Below the pieces are notes generated by a model. That model worked only from the letters and a program-made list of their open reading frames with translations, searched no databases and was not told the DNA's origin. Below, one piece after another: positions 24,577-33,994 of a stretch of 64,000 nt of DNA. The first letter of the stretch is position 1; each line of letters starts with the position of its first letter. Origin of the DNA: Paraburkholderia phytofirmans PsJN (GTDB taxonomy: Bacteria > Pseudomonadota > Gammaproteobacteria > Burkholderiales > Burkholderiaceae). Position numbers and translations under genes: made by a program. The stretch is from NCBI RefSeq assembly GCF_000020125.1, contig NC_010681.1, positions 2,108,001-2,172,000 of the forward strand. The letters run 5' to 3'.

Positions 24577-24864
24577 TCAGGCGTCCGGCGTTTGCGCGGG
24601 CGCTTGCGTGCCCGGCAGGTCCGCTTGCGTGGCGCCTTCGAGAAAGCGGCGGGTCGATTCGAACGCCTGCAGCATTGGCTCGGGCCACGGCGTTTGCAGC
24701 ATTACCGCCTGATGGTTTTCGAACGCCGACGACAGCAGCTTCGCCAGCTCAGGCGAGCGCAGATGACGCAGCAGCACGCTAACGGCAATCGCCGTGGCCT
24801 GGCTCGCGCCGGCCGTCTGGAGTTCCGAAGCGGTGAGGGCCGCGACCTGTTTGTTGATGTCCAC
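24577..24864 (-). CDS. Small protein of unknown function
   Basis: A 95-residue protein I do not recognise. The start is set by a GTG at 24864, with an AAGGAAG ribosome-binding site 5 bp upstream. The longer open frame to 25023 has no such support. The predicted protein is soluble, largely helical, has no signal peptide or cysteines, and has an Ala/Pro/Gln-rich C-terminus. It is convergent with the carboxylesterase gene. Confidence 0.65.
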   Translation of the reverse strand: MDINKQVAALTASELQTAGASQATAIAVSVLLRHLRSPELAKLLSSAFENHQAVMLQTPWPEPMLQAFESTRRFLEGATQADLPGTQAPAQTPDA

Positions 24865-25171
24865 TGCTACTTCCTTAAATAAAATATGGGAGAGGGATGG
24901 CCCAATGGCCGGTGACGAATTTTGACATGATTGGCGGCTTGCGCGGCTGCTGATATCGATGCGGTTGGGACTAGTGACGCAATGCCGGCGGGGAATTGTT
25001 AAGCAGCGTGACGCACGCGTCATTGACTCGCTTGATAGTTGGCTCTGAAGCGCGGATTACATGGTATTCTCCGCGCCGATTTTCGCCGTATCGTTGATGT
25101 AATACTCGCGGATTAATCCGAGCGTAATTAAGCGAATCTCGCAATAGAACACAATAAAAAAGAGGGATGCG
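24865..25171. other. Divergent intergenic region, 307 bp
   Basis: Contains the promoter regions of the small minus-strand gene and of the DUF2339 gene. The minus strand has an AT-rich patch near 24880-24890 that could be a -10 box. The plus strand has TTGATA, a 17-bp spacer and GATTAC around 25031-25059, a plausible but weak promoter. The DUF2339 ribosome-binding site is AGAGGG, just before 25172. I see no gene or RNA structure here. Confidence 0.35.
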
Positions 25172-28100
25172 ATGAGCGTGATATTGACCGTCCTCGGCGC
25201 GGTGGTCGGCATGCTGACTGCCTTGTCGAACGATTTCTCGATCGGCCTCGGCGCATTGCTGGGTGCCGTGGCTGGTTTTGCGTTTTCGCGTCTTCTGCGA
25301 AAGAAGTCTGCGGATACTGCGGCGGGATCCGCGGCCACAGCGGCCACCACGGCCACCACGGCCACCACTTCTGGCTCGAATCCTCAGGGCGAACTGGCGG
25401 CGCGCGTCGAGCGGCTCGAGCGGGAAGTCGTCGCATTGCGCGGCGAGATTCGTCAGTTGCGAGCGGGAGCCGGCGAGGGCGCTCCTGATGCTAATGCGCA
25501 GACTGCTGACACTGCGGCGTTCAGGCGGTCGCCGTCGGATGCAGCGTCGAGTCCTTACGCGATCCCGCCTGGCAATGAGCGGACAGTACGTCCGCAGCCT
25601 GAGGTGCCGGCGATGCCACTCGCTGCCGCGCGCTCATCGGCAAGCGCCGAAGCGATGGTGCCGGCTGCTGCGAGCGCGGAAGGCGCAACGGGCGCTCGTG
25701 GTGCAACAGGCGTGTCGAGCGTACCCGTCCCGCCCGGCATGTCTGGCGCCACTCAAGTCGCTCCGACCGCACAGTCTCTTTCCACGTCAGCGTCGGCGCC
25801 GCAGCCTCCCGCTCCACCTTCACCACCCGCACCTCCACGCGGCCCTGGTCTCGCCGAGCGCCTCTTCAAAGCTGGCCGCGACTGGCTTTTGGGCGGCAAC
25901 ACGGTCGTGCGGGTCGGCATCATCGTGCTGTTTTTCGGCATCGCCTTCCTGCTCAAATACGCTGCGGACAACAGTCTGCTGCCGATCGAATTCCGCCTCG
26001 CCGGCGTGGCGCTCGCCGCGACCGCCCTGATCGTGCTCGGCTGGCGCATCGGCGAGCGACGCGGCGCCTATGGGCTGGTGCTGCAAGGCGGCGGCGTCGG
26101 CGCGCTGTATCTGACCGTCTTCGCGGCCACGCGGCTCTACCACCTGCTACCCGCGGGCGCAGCCTTGCCGCTGATGGTCGCGATCTGCGCGCTCAGTGCA
26201 TTTCTTGCGGTCCGGCAGAACGCTTCGTCGCTGGCCTTCATAGGCAGCGCGGGCGGTTTTCTCGCGCCCATTTTGCTGTCGACGGGCGGCGGCAGTCACG
26301 TCGTGCTGTTCAGCTACTACGCGCTGCTCAACGCCGGCATCTTCGCGATCGCGTGGTTCAAGGCGTGGCGCCCGCTGAATCTGCTCGGCTTCGTATTCAC
26401 GTTTTCGATCGACGCCGCGTGGGGCGCGACGGCCTACCGCCCCGAGTTGCTCGCCAGCACGGAGCCGTTCCTGATTCTGTTTTTCCTGATGTACGTCGGC
26501 ATCGCGCTGCTCTACGCGGTGCGGCGCGAAATCGCCCTCAAGCATTACGTCGACGGCACGCTGGTGTTCGGCACGCCGCTGGTGGCGATCGGCCTGCAAG
26601 CCGCGTTGATGAAGAACACCGAGTTCGGCCTGGCGTGGAGCGCGGTGGCGCTCGCCGCGTTCTATCTGGCGATCGCGGGCTGGCTCGCGCGACGCCGCGA
26701 GCGCCTCGGCATGATGTTCGAGGCCATGCTCGCGCTGGCGGTGATCTTTGCCACGCTCGCCGTGCCGCTCGCGTTCACCGGGCCGACCACCAGCGCGACC
26801 TGGGCCATCGAAGGCGCAGCGATCAGCTGGCTCGCGGTGCGTCAGCGGCGCCTGAGCGCGTTCGGTTTCGGCCTGCTGCTGCAACTGGCCGCGGCGGGCG
26901 CCTACGCGGTCGGCACGATCGCGCAGACTCACGACGCGAACGTCTGGCCGGTCCTGAACGGCGCTTACATCGCGTCGGTGTTGATCGCGCTCGCGGGTGT
27001 CTTCACGGGGTGGCGTTTGCACGGCCGCAGCGAAGCAGGCGAATGGCATCTGTGGATGCCGCAGATCGGCCTCGTTGCCAGCGTGTGGGGTTTGTTGTGG
27101 TGGACATTGGGCGGCCTGTACGAAATCCATGCGTACACGAGCGCTCATCCTGGCGTGGAACACGCCCGTTTCGATACGGCTGCCGTCGCGCTCTTCGCGG
27201 TGCTGACAGCGTGGCTCGCGCACGGCGCGCGCCGCACGCTGCGCTGGCCGCTTGCCGAATGGCCGGCGCTGGCGCTCGTGCCGGTTCTCGCGTTGCTTAC
27301 CGCGCAGCTCTTCACGTTGGGCATGGCGCCGGTGAGCGGCTACGGCTGGCTGGTTGGCGCACTCGCTGCCTTCTCGGCGTATGGATTGTTGTGGCGCCAG
27401 CAGCGTGACGTCAGCGATATCGTGCTCGCGCCGCTGCATACGCTGATGTTCTGGACGGCCGGCGCGCTTGCCGCGCTCGAGGGCTACTGGGGTTTGCGGG
27501 CTTACGTGCCCGAAGGCGCATGGAGTTGGAGCGCGTGGGCGTATGGCTTCGGTGTGCTGCTGCTGTTGCTGGCGGGCGCCGGGCATCGTCTGCGCTGGCC
27601 GGTCGCGCGCTTCATGCGGGCGTATCAGGTGTGGGCCGCCGCGCCGCTCGCTGTGCTGCTGTGGGCGTGGAGTATCGCGAGCGTGACGAGCGACGGCAGC
27701 GCCGCGCCGCTCATGTGGCTGCCGATCCTCAATCCGCTCGACGTCGCGCAGATTCTCGCGGTCGTCGCTTGTGCGGTATGGCTGCACAGACTGCGCGCGT
27801 TGGGCGTGCAATGGCATCCGCGCGCCTTCGATTATCTGGTGCTCGCCACGCTGTTTCTCTGGTTCAACGCGCTGCTGTTGCGCACGCTGCATCATCATTT
27901 TCACGCGGCGTACGATGTCGGTGCGGTGCTCGCCTCGTTCGGCCTGCAGCAGGTGTTTCTGGTCGGCTGGAGCGCGTTTGCTTTTGCCGGGTTGTGGCTC
28001 GCGCGCCGCGACAGTATCGTGCGGCTGTGCGCGATCGCGTCGACGCCGCTCGTGCTGGTGATGTGGATATGGACGTTCTTCGCGAACCTGACGCAGGACG

Positions 28101-28612
28101 GCGGCGCATGGGCGCGTCTGCCGTTGCTCAATCCGCTCGACCTGGTGCAGGCAGTGGTGTTCGCGCTGGCGGCGTTCTGGCTCGTGCGGATTCACTGGCT
28201 CGGCGTGCCGATCGGCGAATATCGCATGCCTTTGCAGGTGGCGGCCGGCGCGACCGGATTCGTCTGGCTGAACGCGATGCTGCTGCGTACGCTGCATCAT
28301 TGGACCGGCGTGCCATATGCGTTCGAGACCATGTCACACTCGATGCTCGTACAGGCGTCAATATCGGTATTCTGGACGGTGTGTGCGCTGGCCATGATGA
28401 TCTGGGCGACGCGCCGGGCGAGCCGGATGGTCTGGTTCATCGGCGGCGCGCTGCTGGCGGCGACCGTAGTCAAGCTGTTCCTGTTCGACCTGTCTCACAT
28501 GACGGGAATCGAGCGGATCGTTTCGTTTATCGGCATCGGTTTGATGTTGTTGCTGATCGGCTACTTCTCACCGTTACCGCCTAAGTCTCTGGTCGTGGAA
28601 TCCAAGCAATGA
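25172..28612 (+). CDS. DUF2339 family polytopic membrane protein
   Basis: An 1146-residue inner-membrane protein of the DUF2339 family, function unknown. The N-terminus has a short hydrophobic hairpin (about 1-38), then an Ala/Thr stretch encoded by tandem GCCACCACG repeats, a probable coiled coil (ARVERLEREVVALRGEIRQLRA) and a long Pro/Ala/Ser-rich linker to about residue 225. From LLGGNTVVRVGIIVLFFGIAFLLKYAADNSLLP onward about 25 or more transmembrane helices follow to the C-terminus. The gene overlaps the DUF3999 gene by an ATGA junction, so both are translated together. This pairing recurs in other proteobacteria, and a joint cell-envelope function is presumed. Confidence 0.87.
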   Translation: MSVILTVLGAVVGMLTALSNDFSIGLGALLGAVAGFAFSRLLRKKSADTAAGSAATAATTATTATTSGSNPQGELAARVERLEREVVALRGEIRQLRAGAGEGAPDANAQTADTAAFRRSPSDAASSPYAIPPGNERTVRPQPEVPAMPLAAARSSASAEAMVPAAASAEGATGARGATGVSSVPVPPGMSGATQVAPTAQSLSTSASAPQPPAPPSPPAPPRGPGLAERLFKAGRDWLLGGNTVVRVGIIVLFFGIAFLLKYAADNSLLPIEFRLAGVALAATALIVLGWRIGERRGAYGLVLQGGGVGALYLTVFAATRLYHLLPAGAALPLMVAICALSAFLAVRQNASSLAFIGSAGGFLAPILLSTGGGSHVVLFSYYALLNAGIFAIAWFKAWRPLNLLGFVFTFSIDAAWGATAYRPELLASTEPFLILFFLMYVGIALLYAVRREIALKHYVDGTLVFGTPLVAIGLQAALMKNTEFGLAWSAVALAAFYLAIAGWLARRRERLGMMFEAMLALAVIFATLAVPLAFTGPTTSATWAIEGAAISWLAVRQRRLSAFGFGLLLQLAAAGAYAVGTIAQTHDANVWPVLNGAYIASVLIALAGVFTGWRLHGRSEAGEWHLWMPQIGLVASVWGLLWWTLGGLYEIHAYTSAHPGVEHARFDTAAVALFAVLTAWLAHGARRTLRWPLAEWPALALVPVLALLTAQLFTLGMAPVSGYGWLVGALAAFSAYGLLWRQQRDVSDIVLAPLHTLMFWTAGALAALEGYWGLRAYVPEGAWSWSAWAYGFGVLLLLLAGAGHRLRWPVARFMRAYQVWAAAPLAVLLWAWSIASVTSDGSAAPLMWLPILNPLDVAQILAVVACAVWLHRLRALGVQWHPRAFDYLVLATLFLWFNALLLRTLHHHFHAAYDVGAVLASFGLQQVFLVGWSAFAFAGLWLARRDSIVRLCAIASTPLVLVMWIWTFFANLTQDGGAWARLPLLNPLDLVQAVVFALAAFWLVRIHWLGVPIGEYRMPLQVAAGATGFVWLNAMLLRTLHHWTGVPYAFETMSHSMLVQASISVFWTVCALAMMIWATRRASRMVWFIGGALLAATVVKLFLFDLSHMTGIERIVSFIGIGLMLLLIGYFSPLPPKSLVVESKQ

Positions 28613-30189
28613 AGCATGTCTTTATATTGACCGGCTGGTGTTTCGCGATCACGGCGATGTGGGCGTCCGCGCCCGCCACCGCGGCCGACGATTTCGCTCA
28701 GCATTTCGCGCTGCAACTCGAAGAAGGCGCCGCGTACTACAGCGTGACGCTGCCGGCCGCCGTCTACGCGGCGAGCCAGCGTCACGATCTCGGCGACGTG
28801 CGGATCTTCAACGGCACGGGCGAACCCGTTCCGTATTCGCTCGATGCGCCGCGCGAGCCGCCGCGCACGCCGCCCACGCTGCGTCCGGTGCGCTGGTTTC
28901 CGTTGCCGCCCACGGCCGCCAGCAGTACCTCCGCACCGCTGGGCGTGACAATCGCCAGCGATGGTTCGCTGCGCGCGACCTCTGCGCCGCCGGCCCGCGC
29001 GCAACACGATACGGACCTGATCGACCTCGGGCGCGCGTCGCGTGCAAGCCGCGTGACCGCCTTGCTCGTGCACCTGCGCGACGACAATTACCAGGGGCGC
29101 GTGACGGTCGAATCGAGCGACGATTTGCGTCACTGGCAACCCGCCGGCGATGCGCAACTGCTCAAGGTCAGCTACAACGGCAGCACGCTGAGTCAGGACC
29201 GGATCGAACTGGACGGCAATCGCGCGCGTTACCTGCGCTTGCGCTGGCTCGACGGCGCGCCGTATGTCGAGTCGCTGGACATGGAGATCCAGGCGCTTGC
29301 CGCCGACGCGGCGCAGCGCGCGGAGCGGGCATGGCGCGAAGGCATCGTCGCGCACGCGGGACCGAAACCCGGCGAGTATTTTTTTAGCACCAGCGGCCCG
29401 TATCCCGTCGACCGGTTGCGCCTGAACCTGCCTCAACCGAACACCGTCGCGCCTGCGGTCGTCTATTCGCGCACGGGGCTCGATACGCCATGGCGCGAAG
29501 TGGCGGGCGCGACATTATTCCGTTTGCATAACGGCGAGGTGGAGCAAAGCAACCCTTCGCTCGAATTGACGCCCGACACGGATCGTCAGTGGCGTGTGGT
29601 GGTCGACACGCGAAACGGCGGACTCGGCAGCGGGACGCTGACCGTCGCCGCGGGCTGGCGTCCGGCGATTCTGACGTTCGTCGCGCGTGGCACGGCGCCG
29701 TTCACGCTGGCGGTGGGTAGCGCGACGACGGTGTCGTCGGCGGTGAGCCGCGACGATCTGTTGATGGGCGCCTCGGCGGTCCCCGCGACGGCGCGCCTGG
29801 GTGATGCGCTGTCAGCCGAGCAGGCCGCGAGGGCGCAGTCCGCGAGGGATCCGGACGCGATGCGCCGCTATTTGCTATGGGCGGCGTTGCTGCTGGCCGT
29901 GGGCTCGCTTGCAGCGATTGCGTGGCGGCTTGCGCGCGGTGCGCGAGTGCCGGCGGGCGGTGGGCCGGCGGGTATGTCGGGAGCGTCGTCGGGATCTGGC
30001 GCAGGGGGAGCGTCGGCGGAGAGTAGCGCAGCAGACGCGTCGGGGGTATCCGGCGTGGCGGGTAGTTCGGAGGGAACTGGCGTAACCGGTACGTCGGCGG
30101 AATCCGACCGAACGGGCCCGGCAGCTAATGTTTCTACGGCCGCTCCCGCCACCGGCGACACCAACGGACAGGGCGAAGGCAAGCGCTGA
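28609..30189 (+). CDS. DUF3999 family exported/anchored protein
   Basis: A 526-residue protein of the DUF3999 family, function unknown. Residues 1-25 form a signal peptide (TGWCFAITAMWASAPATAADD). The large extracytoplasmic part (about 26-420) is beta-rich, with an F5/8-type-like stretch (YNGSTLSQDRIELDGNRARYLRLRW is its core). A transmembrane helix lies near residues 422-445 (YLLWAALLLAVGSLAAIAWRLA), followed by a Gly/Ser/Ala-rich cytoplasmic tail. Start and upstream stop overlap as ATGA, so it is coupled to the DUF2339 gene. I infer that the two proteins form a membrane complex, with DUF3999 providing the periplasmic part. Confidence 0.85.
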   Translation: MKHVFILTGWCFAITAMWASAPATAADDFAQHFALQLEEGAAYYSVTLPAAVYAASQRHDLGDVRIFNGTGEPVPYSLDAPREPPRTPPTLRPVRWFPLPPTAASSTSAPLGVTIASDGSLRATSAPPARAQHDTDLIDLGRASRASRVTALLVHLRDDNYQGRVTVESSDDLRHWQPAGDAQLLKVSYNGSTLSQDRIELDGNRARYLRLRWLDGAPYVESLDMEIQALAADAAQRAERAWREGIVAHAGPKPGEYFFSTSGPYPVDRLRLNLPQPNTVAPAVVYSRTGLDTPWREVAGATLFRLHNGEVEQSNPSLELTPDTDRQWRVVVDTRNGGLGSGTLTVAAGWRPAILTFVARGTAPFTLAVGSATTVSSAVSRDDLLMGASAVPATARLGDALSAEQAARAQSARDPDAMRRYLLWAALLLAVGSLAAIAWRLARGARVPAGGGPAGMSGASSGSGAGGASAESSAADASGVSGVAGSSEGTGVTGTSAESDRTGPAANVSTAAPATGDTNGQGEGKR

Positions 30190-30215
30190 ATTCAGCGCCG
30201 CCTACGGCGCGCAGG

Positions 30216-30665
30216 TCATTCCTCGGGCGCCGTCATTGTGCCGATGATCTTGTCGAGCGCCTGACCGAATGCAAGCTTTTCCTGCTCGTCCAGACAGTCG
30301 AACATGTCGCCGTTCCATTTGCGCGCGATCGGCATGACTTTCCGATACAGCGCGCGGCCTTCGGGCGTTAGCGACACCAGCACGACGCGGCCGTCTTCGG
30401 CGCTCGCCTCGCGTTTCACGAGTCCTTGCTTGATCAACGCTTCGGCGGCGCGGCTTGCCTGGCTTTTGTCGAGATTGGCATGTCTTGCCAGTTCCATGAT
30501 CGAGAACGGTCCGAACGATCCCACCGACGCAATCACGCGCGCTTCAGGCAAGGTCACGCCGAGCTTGCTCTGATAGCGTTCGCTGATGCCGCGTTCGGCG
30601 AGTTTGTTGAGGACATGCAGACGGTACGTGAGGAATTGTTCGAGCCCGGCTTTGGCGTCCTTCAT
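30216..30665 (-). CDS. MarR family transcriptional regulator
   Basis: A 149-residue winged-helix regulator. The DNA-binding part is clear (SIMELARHANLDKSQASRAAEALIKQGLVKREASAEDGRVVLVSLTPEG). The ATG at 30665 has GGGAAG upstream; a much longer open frame on this strand extends into the next gene and is not real. It shares strand with the glycerate kinase gene upstream (62 bp between them), so cotranscription is possible. Ligand and targets are unknown. Confidence 0.88.
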   Translation of the reverse strand: MKDAKAGLEQFLTYRLHVLNKLAERGISERYQSKLGVTLPEARVIASVGSFGPFSIMELARHANLDKSQASRAAEALIKQGLVKREASAEDGRVVLVSLTPEGRALYRKVMPIARKWNGDMFDCLDEQEKLAFGQALDKIIGTMTAPEE

Positions 30666-30727
30666 GGTCTTCCCGTAGTGTGAGAGCGGTCGCGGCGCTG
30701 TGATTGTTGCCGTAACCGCCCTGCCGG

Positions 30728-31873
30728 TCAACGCGTGCCGTATTTCAGGCGCGTCAACTGTTCGGCTTCGTCCGCCAACAGACGCGCCGCGTCGCGAATC
30801 GCGACTTCGAGCGTGATCGGGCCGGGCGCCGGCGAGAAACAACCGCTGAAATATTCGGCAAGGCGCGGCAAGGCGGCTGAGTCGACTCCGCCGGAGAGAA
30901 GCGTGGCCGGCACGCCCGCTGCCTGTGCATGACGGCAGGCGATGAAGGGCGCCTTGCCATGCAGCGTTTGCACATCCGAACGGCCTTCGCCGGTGATCAG
31001 CCAATCGGCGCCTTCGAGCGCGGCGTCCAGACCGATTTGCCGCGCGACGGTTTCCGCGCCGGGTTCGAACTGCGCGCCGAGCATATGCAACGCGAAGCCG
31101 AGGCCGCCCGCGGCGCCCGCGCCGGGCAGCTGGCGCGCCGTGCGGCCGAGCGCTGGTTCGAGCAGATCGGCGAAGCGGGCGAGCGCTGCGTCGAGCGTGG
31201 CAACCTGTTCCGGTTTCACACCCTTTTGCGGACCGAATACCGCGGTTGCGCCGTGTTCGCCGGTAAGCGGATTGTCCACGTCCGACATGCCGACGAACTG
31301 CGTGCTCGATAAACGCGCGTCGAGCTGCGACACGTCGACTCGTGCGAGACGCGCGAGTTGTTCCGGCGTGGCGTCGAGTTCATTGTCTTGTGCGTCGAAC
31401 AGCTTGAGACCGAGGCCGGCCAACAGGCCCGCGCCGCCGTCGTTGGTGCTGCTGCCGCCGAGCGCGACGAAAAAGCGCCGCACGCCGGCGTCCATCAGCG
31501 CGCGAATCGCCTCGCCCATGCCGCGTGTGCTGCGCGCCTCGACGGGCACGCCCATGCCCACCGGATCCGTGATGCCGACGACCTCCGCCGTTTCGATGAT
31601 CGCGCTGCCGTCGGCGAGCAGGCCCGTGAGCGCCTCGCGCACCGGACCAGCCGCGCCGCGCACGCTCAGCGTGCGGCGTTCGCCGCCGCGCGTGAGCATG
31701 GCGTCGAGTGTGCCTTCGCCGCCGTCGGCCATCGGGCAGATGCGCACCTCCGCGGCGGGACGGGCGCGCTTGATGCCCGCTGCGATCGCTTGCGCGACCT
31801 GTTCCGCGCTAAGCGAGCCTTTGAAGGAGTCGGGAGCAATGACGACGACGGGCGAGGACGGCGAATTCGGCAT
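30728..31873 (-). CDS. Glycerate kinase (GarK/GlxK family)
   Basis: A 381-residue kinase of glycerate kinase class I. It phosphorylates D-glycerate, giving 2-phosphoglycerate in the GarK/GlxK branch, and feeds products of glyoxylate or aldarate breakdown into glycolysis. Landmarks are VVIAPDSFKGSLSA near the start, CPMADGGEGTLDAM, ALGGSSTNDGGAG and LITGEGRSDVQTLHGKAP. The ATG at 31873 gives the family-like start (MPNSPSSPVVVIAPDSFKG). A longer in-frame start at 31939 is unsupported. The MarR gene follows on the same strand. Confidence 0.92.
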   Translation of the reverse strand: MPNSPSSPVVVIAPDSFKGSLSAEQVAQAIAAGIKRARPAAEVRICPMADGGEGTLDAMLTRGGERRTLSVRGAAGPVREALTGLLADGSAIIETAEVVGITDPVGMGVPVEARSTRGMGEAIRALMDAGVRRFFVALGGSSTNDGGAGLLAGLGLKLFDAQDNELDATPEQLARLARVDVSQLDARLSSTQFVGMSDVDNPLTGEHGATAVFGPQKGVKPEQVATLDAALARFADLLEPALGRTARQLPGAGAAGGLGFALHMLGAQFEPGAETVARQIGLDAALEGADWLITGEGRSDVQTLHGKAPFIACRHAQAAGVPATLLSGGVDSAALPRLAEYFSGCFSPAPGPITLEVAIRDAARLLADEAEQLTRLKYGTR

Positions 31874-32065
31874 GGTGTCTCTGAGTGGTTGGAATCGTTG
31901 CGAGGGCGGTGAAACGGCGAGATGCGGGCGCAGCCCCAAGCGCGTCCATTAGCTTATCAGCATGGGCGCGCCGACTGAATATGTCGAATGGCATAGCCGG
32001 CATGGATGGCGGCTGGGCGCGTATGCGCGGTGGGCGCGGCTGCTTCTGTAGACCTGTGTTGATCC

Positions 32066-32130
32066 AAGCGAATTCGCCGGGGAAAATTCGTGCAGACAGG
32101 TTGAAGCGAAGTCGCCGGAGAAAATTCGTG
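32066..32130 (+). repeat. Two-copy 27-bp direct repeat with 38-bp period
   Basis: Copies at 32066-32092 and 32104-32130 match at 25 of 27 positions. The conserved core includes CGCCGG followed by GAAAATTCGTG. The copies are 11 bp apart, about 190 bp upstream of the tig promoter. A third copy was not seen in the window. Confidence 0.75.
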
Positions 32131-32275
32131 TACTGGTTCGGCGAAGCACCCCGGCCGCACTGGAACAGTGCGCAAACGGGCATGAAACAGCGCGGAAAGC
32201 GGCCGGAATCCGACCAAAACCTCGACAAAAACGCGCGCATTCATCGAATCCCGGCTAGGCGCGCAAATAGTTTGC

Positions 32276-32281
32276 TAAAAT
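32276..32281 (+). promoter_or_regulatory. Probable -10 box of tig
   Basis: TAAAAT inside TTTGCTAAAATATTC, an AT-rich island 176 bp before the tig start. No good -35 is visible 17 bp upstream. The implied leader is long (about 170 nt). Confidence 0.35.
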
Positions 32282-32456
32282 ATTCGGCTCTTTGGACTCA
32301 ACCGTGCTGCCGGCGGCCTGCAAGCCCGCGGCGCAGGCGCGCAATCGATGCGAAGCGACCCAAACGCGACCAAAAAAACGCGACATCGCATGACATCGAC
32401 AAGCGGCACGGAGAAGATAACTGATTCGCTCGAATAATTTTAGGACGATTGAAGCC

Positions 32457-33803
32457 ATGGCTAACGTTGTTGAAAACCTCGGCAAGCTCGAACGCCGCGT
32501 CACGATTTCCCTGCCGAAGGACGCCGTGCAGAAGGAAGTGGACTCGCGTATCCGTCAACTCGCGAAGAACGTGCGCATGCCGGGTTTCCGCCCGGGCAAG
32601 GTGCCGCTCAAGATGGTGACGCAACAGTATTCGGGCCAGGTGGAAGCCGAAGTGCTGAGCGACAAGGTCGGCAAGGAATTCTTCGACATCAGCCGCAGCG
32701 AAAACCTGCGCGTCGCCGGTCAGCCGAGCTTCGCGCCGAAGAGCGACGCGACTGAAGGCGACTACGCGTTCGACGCGACGTTCGAGGTGTATCCGGAAGT
32801 GAAGCTGGGCGACGTCGCCACGGCTGAAATCGAGCGCACCACGACCACCATCAGCGAAGCGGAAATCGACCGCACGCTGGACATCCTGCGCAAGCAGCGC
32901 GTGCACTTCCACGCTCGCGGCGAAGCCGGCGAGCACGGTGACGGCGGCGGCGACACGGCAGCGAAAGAAGGCGATCGCGTGACGGTCGACTTCGTCGGCA
33001 AGATCGAGGGTGAAGTGTTCCAGGGCGGCAGCGCTGACGACTTCGCGTTCGTGCTGGGCGAAGGCCGCATGCTGCCGGAATTCGAAAAGGCGGCAACGGG
33101 CCTGAAGGTTGGCGAGTCGAAGGAATTCGATCTGGCTTTCCCCGAGGACTATCATGGCAAAGATGTCGCCGGCAAGACCGCGCAATTCACGATCACGATG
33201 AAGAAGATCGAGTGGCCGCATCTGCCGGAAATCGACGCCGAATTCGCCAAGTCGCTCGGCATCGAAGACGGCGACCTGACTAAGATGCGCGCTGAGATCA
33301 AAGACAATCTCGAACGCGAAGCAAAGCGCCGCACGCAAGCCATCGTCAAGAACCAGGTGATGGACGCGTTGCTGAAGATTTCCGAACTGGACGTGCCGAA
33401 CGCGCTGATCGAACAGGATCAGGAGCGCCTCGTCGCGATGGCGCGTCAGGATCTGGAGCAACGCGGCGTGCCGAACGCCAAAGATGCGCCGATCCCGGCT
33501 GCGATGTTCAAGGAACAGGCTGAGCGCCGCGTGAAGCTGGGCCTCGTGCTGGCCGAACTGGTCAAGGCCAACGAACTGCAAGCCAAGCCGGAGCAGATTC
33601 GTGCCGAAGTCGACGAATTCGCGAAAAGCTACGAAGACCCGAAGGAAGTCGTCCGCTGGTATTATTCCAACCAGCAACGTCTTGCCGAAATGGAAGCGTA
33701 CGTCGTTGAAGCCAACGTCGTCGATTTCGTGCTCAGCAAGGCCAAGGTGACGGACAAGGAAGTGAGCTTCGAAGAACTGGCAAGCGCAACGGCGCAAGCG
33801 TAA
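32457..33803 (+). CDS. tig: Trigger factor (ribosome-associated chaperone)
   Basis: A 448-residue chaperone that binds the ribosome at the exit tunnel and folds nascent chains. The N-terminal ribosome-binding domain shows the signature [14 protein letters not shown] (L23-contact loop, about 42-55). The central FKBP-type peptidyl-prolyl isomerase domain contains [20 protein letters not shown] and [17 protein letters not shown] elements (about 170-250). A long helical C-terminal domain completes it. Length matches the family. It is the first gene of the proteostasis block tig, clpP, clpX, lon; a terminator separates it from clpP. Confidence 0.96.
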
Positions 33804-33813
33804 GCGTCGCTGC

Positions 33814-33859
33814 AACGGCGTGCCGGCTGTCGGAGCGACGGCCCGCACGCCGTTTTTTT
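33814..33859 (+). terminator. Rho-independent terminator after tig
   Basis: Arms AACGGCGTGC and GCACGCCGTT (10 bp) around a 21-nt loop that can pair further, followed by a T-run of seven. It lies just after the tig stop and isolates tig from clpP. Confidence 0.85.
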
Positions 33860-33921
33860 GTGCTGTGAATATGCGGTGCGTTTTGCACGGGTGTCACGCA
33901 TTGCGCCGCACCGAACGCGCA

Positions 33922-33949
33922 CTTGAATACGGGGTTGTCGGCCACACCT
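33922..33949 (+). promoter_or_regulatory. Sigma32-like heat-shock promoter of clpP
   Basis: CTTGAA (33922-33927), a 14-bp spacer, then CCACACCT (33942-33949), against the E. coli sigma32 consensus CTTGAA-N13/14-CCCCATNT. The ATG of clpP is 45 bp downstream. The same arrangement with identical spacing occurs before lon. A possible sigma70 site (TTGTCG-N17-TCTAAT, 33935-33963) overlaps it. Confidence 0.5.
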
Positions 33950-33994
33950 GTCCAGCATCTAATATTTAGAATATTTCAGACAAGGATCCACTGC

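Larger units (their letters stand above)
31874..32456. other. 583-bp intergenic region upstream of tig
   Basis: No credible gene. It holds the promoter side of the glycerate kinase gene on the left, a duplicated 27-bp element (32066-32130), and the tig promoter (-10 near 32276). Open frames here lack ribosome-binding sites and recognisable protein sequence. Confidence 0.5.

Noticed and set aside
31885..32424. 179-codon open frame in the tig upstream gap
   Set aside because: Basic, low-complexity translation without family match. It crosses the direct repeat and the tig promoter, and has no ribosome-binding site.
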